NCBI GenBank assembly: GCA_017522795.1
Contig: JAFWXZ010000043.1
Span: forward strand, 1 to 39,013
Length of the DNA stretch: 39,013 bases
Direction: 5' to 3'
Origin: Clostridia bacterium
GTDB taxonomy: Bacteria; Bacillota; Clostridia; Oscillospirales; CAG-272
Under the pieces are notes generated by a model. It was not told where the DNA came from and did not search any database. It was given only the letters and a program-made list of their open reading frames with translations. Below, piece by piece: positions 38,045-39,013 of the stretch; position 1 is the first letter of the stretch; each line of letters opens with the position of its first letter. Made by a program: the position numbers and the translations under genes.

Positions 38045-39013
38045 TTATAAAGTTTTTTCTTTTTCGTCCATTTCCCGAAGCGCCCGCTTAAACTGCACGG
38101 CAAACAGCACCGCAGTAAAGCTGACTGCAAATATATCCGCGATAGGCTCGGCAAGATAAACTCCCATGGTCTTTTCCGCACCCTCAAAGAACAGGGGAAC
38201 AATGTAAATAAGAGGCAGGAGCAGCACGAACTTTCGCATTATCGCAACGATCATAGAGGAGAGAGCCTTGCCAAGCGCAACGAAGGTCATCTGACAGGCT
38301 ATCTGTATACCGAAGATGCCAAGCACGCCGCAGTATATGGGCAGAGCCTTGGCGGTGAACTCAATATAAGCCTCATTCTGAGTAAAGATCGTAGCAAAGA
38401 CCTGGGGGAATATCATTATAAGCGCCCAGAGAGTCATTGAATAAATAAGACTGGATACGAGGAGAATCTTGAACGCTGATTTTACTCTGTCCTTATTTCC
38501 CGCGCCGTAGTTGTAGCTTACGATAGGCTGAGAGCCCTGTGCAAGTCCCTGCAGCGGGAGCATAGCAAACTGCATTACGCTGGTAAGCACCGTCATAGCT
38601 CCGACCGCTATATCTCCGCCGTAGGTACGCAGTGAGGTATTGAAGCATATTGAAATAATGCTCTCCGAGGACTGCATAATAAAGGGCGCAATGCCGAGGG
38701 CGATACAAGGCAACAAAAGCTTCATATCAAGACGGAGAGTGCTTCTCTTCAGACGAAGAATACTGTTTTTGCCCGAGAGGAAGAATACCACCCATACGCA
38801 AGAGACGCCCTGGGAGATAACCGTGGCAAGAGCCGCGCCGCTAACACCCATATCAAAGGCAAAAATAAAGATAGGATCAAGGATTATATTAACTACCGCA
38901 CCGATCATAACGGTAAGCATACTTATCTTAGCAAAGCCCTGCGCCGTAATAAAGGCATTCATTCCAAGGGTGAGCTGAACGAAGATAGTACCTATCGAGT
39001 ATATCTGCATATA
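38045..39013 (-). CDS. MATE-family multidrug/cation antiporter, C-terminal part (truncated by window edge)
   Basis: About 322 codons are visible, without the N-terminus. They hold roughly eight helices with the MATE landmarks LDPIFIFAFDMGVSGAALAT in the middle loop and GLAQGSQPIVSYNYGAGN at the start of the second half, then a charged C-terminal tail (REMDEKEKTL). It exports drugs or metabolites by Na+ or H+ exchange. No terminator separates its stop from the scfA promoter, so read-through into scfA is possible. Confidence 0.92.
   Translation of the reverse strand, partial: YMQIYSIGTIFVQLTLGMNAFITAQGFAKISMLTVMIGAVVNIILDPIFIFAFDMGVSGAALATVISQGVSCVWVVFFLSGKNSILRLKRSTLRLDMKLLLPCIALGIAPFIMQSSESIISICFNTSLRTYGGDIAVGAMTVLTSVMQFAMLPLQGLAQGSQPIVSYNYGAGNKDRVKSAFKILLVSSLIYSMTLWALIMIFPQVFATIFTQNEAYIEFTAKALPIYCGVLGIFGIQIACQMTFVALGKALSSMIVAIMRKFVLLLPLIYIVPLFFEGAEKTMGVYLAEPIADIFAVSFTAVLFAVQFKRALREMDEKEKTL

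Noticed and set aside
1-39013. CRISPR arrays, tRNA or rRNA genes, transposase or integrase genes
   Set aside because: No regularly spaced direct repeats, no tRNA-like cloverleaf with TTCGA arm, and no recombinase motifs were found; the only repeats are the intergenic palindromes and the birA duplication.

Overview
The window looks like chromosomal DNA from an obligately anaerobic, low-redundancy Clostridia (Firmicutes), most like the uncultured gut lineages around Oscillospirales/Christensenellales. The evidence is the SCIFF peptide with its radical-SAM maturase, desulfoferrodoxin plus ferritin, a T-box ahead of ileS, a cobalamin riboswitch ahead of an ECF S component, AddA-type recombination, GPH-family symporters, and textbook sigma-A promoters (TTGACA-17/18-TATAAT). 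The lineage is inferred from gene families only.

Left part (1-8.3 kb): the start of a GPH/MFS sugar symporter, a GtrA-like membrane protein, a small alarmone synthetase and a ZIP metal transporter, all on the minus strand. Next comes an oxidative-stress block: desulfoferrodoxin-ferritin (minus), an MBL-fold hydrolase plus a Crp/Fnr regulator (plus), and thioredoxin (minus). The promoters of desulfoferrodoxin and thioredoxin carry near-identical 15-bp TGTGA-N5-TCACA palindromes at the same distance from the -10 box. A large secreted pectate lyase with an acidic Pro-rich linker and an amphipathic tail closes the block.

Middle part (8.3-25.8 kb): a membrane cyclophilin, an FAD oxidoreductase and the KtrB-KtrA potassium system. 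A B12-riboswitch-controlled unit follows (DUF4430-like lipoprotein plus ECF S component), with a second DUF4430-like paralogue just upstream at the end of an SDR/flavin reductase/XRE operon. Then come an HtrA-like lipoprotein protease, AddA without a neighbouring AddB, DusB, and a GPH transporter translationally coupled to a second FAD oxidoreductase.

Right part (25.8-39 kb): an AT-rich islet with a lipoprotein and a secreted metzincin-like protease, preceded by a structured leader RNA; eukaryote-like IleS behind an Ile T-box; BirA, followed by an AT-rich orphan gene flanked by a duplicated 3' end of birA; a YwaF-like membrane protein; an Orn/Lys/Arg-decarboxylase-family enzyme; the SCIFF maturase and its 48-residue peptide precursor; and the C-terminal part of a MATE transporter. 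Three copies of a palindromic repeat with covarying hairpins lie in intergenic spaces of this part, two of them directly after intrinsic terminators.

The most original signals are the duplicated Crp/Fnr site geometry, the birA-flanked gene islet, the covarying repeat family, the fully readable three-state B12 switch driving a putative corrinoid-capture ECF system, and a possible AUA start codon in the second capture lipoprotein. No tRNA, rRNA, CRISPR array or transposase gene was seen.
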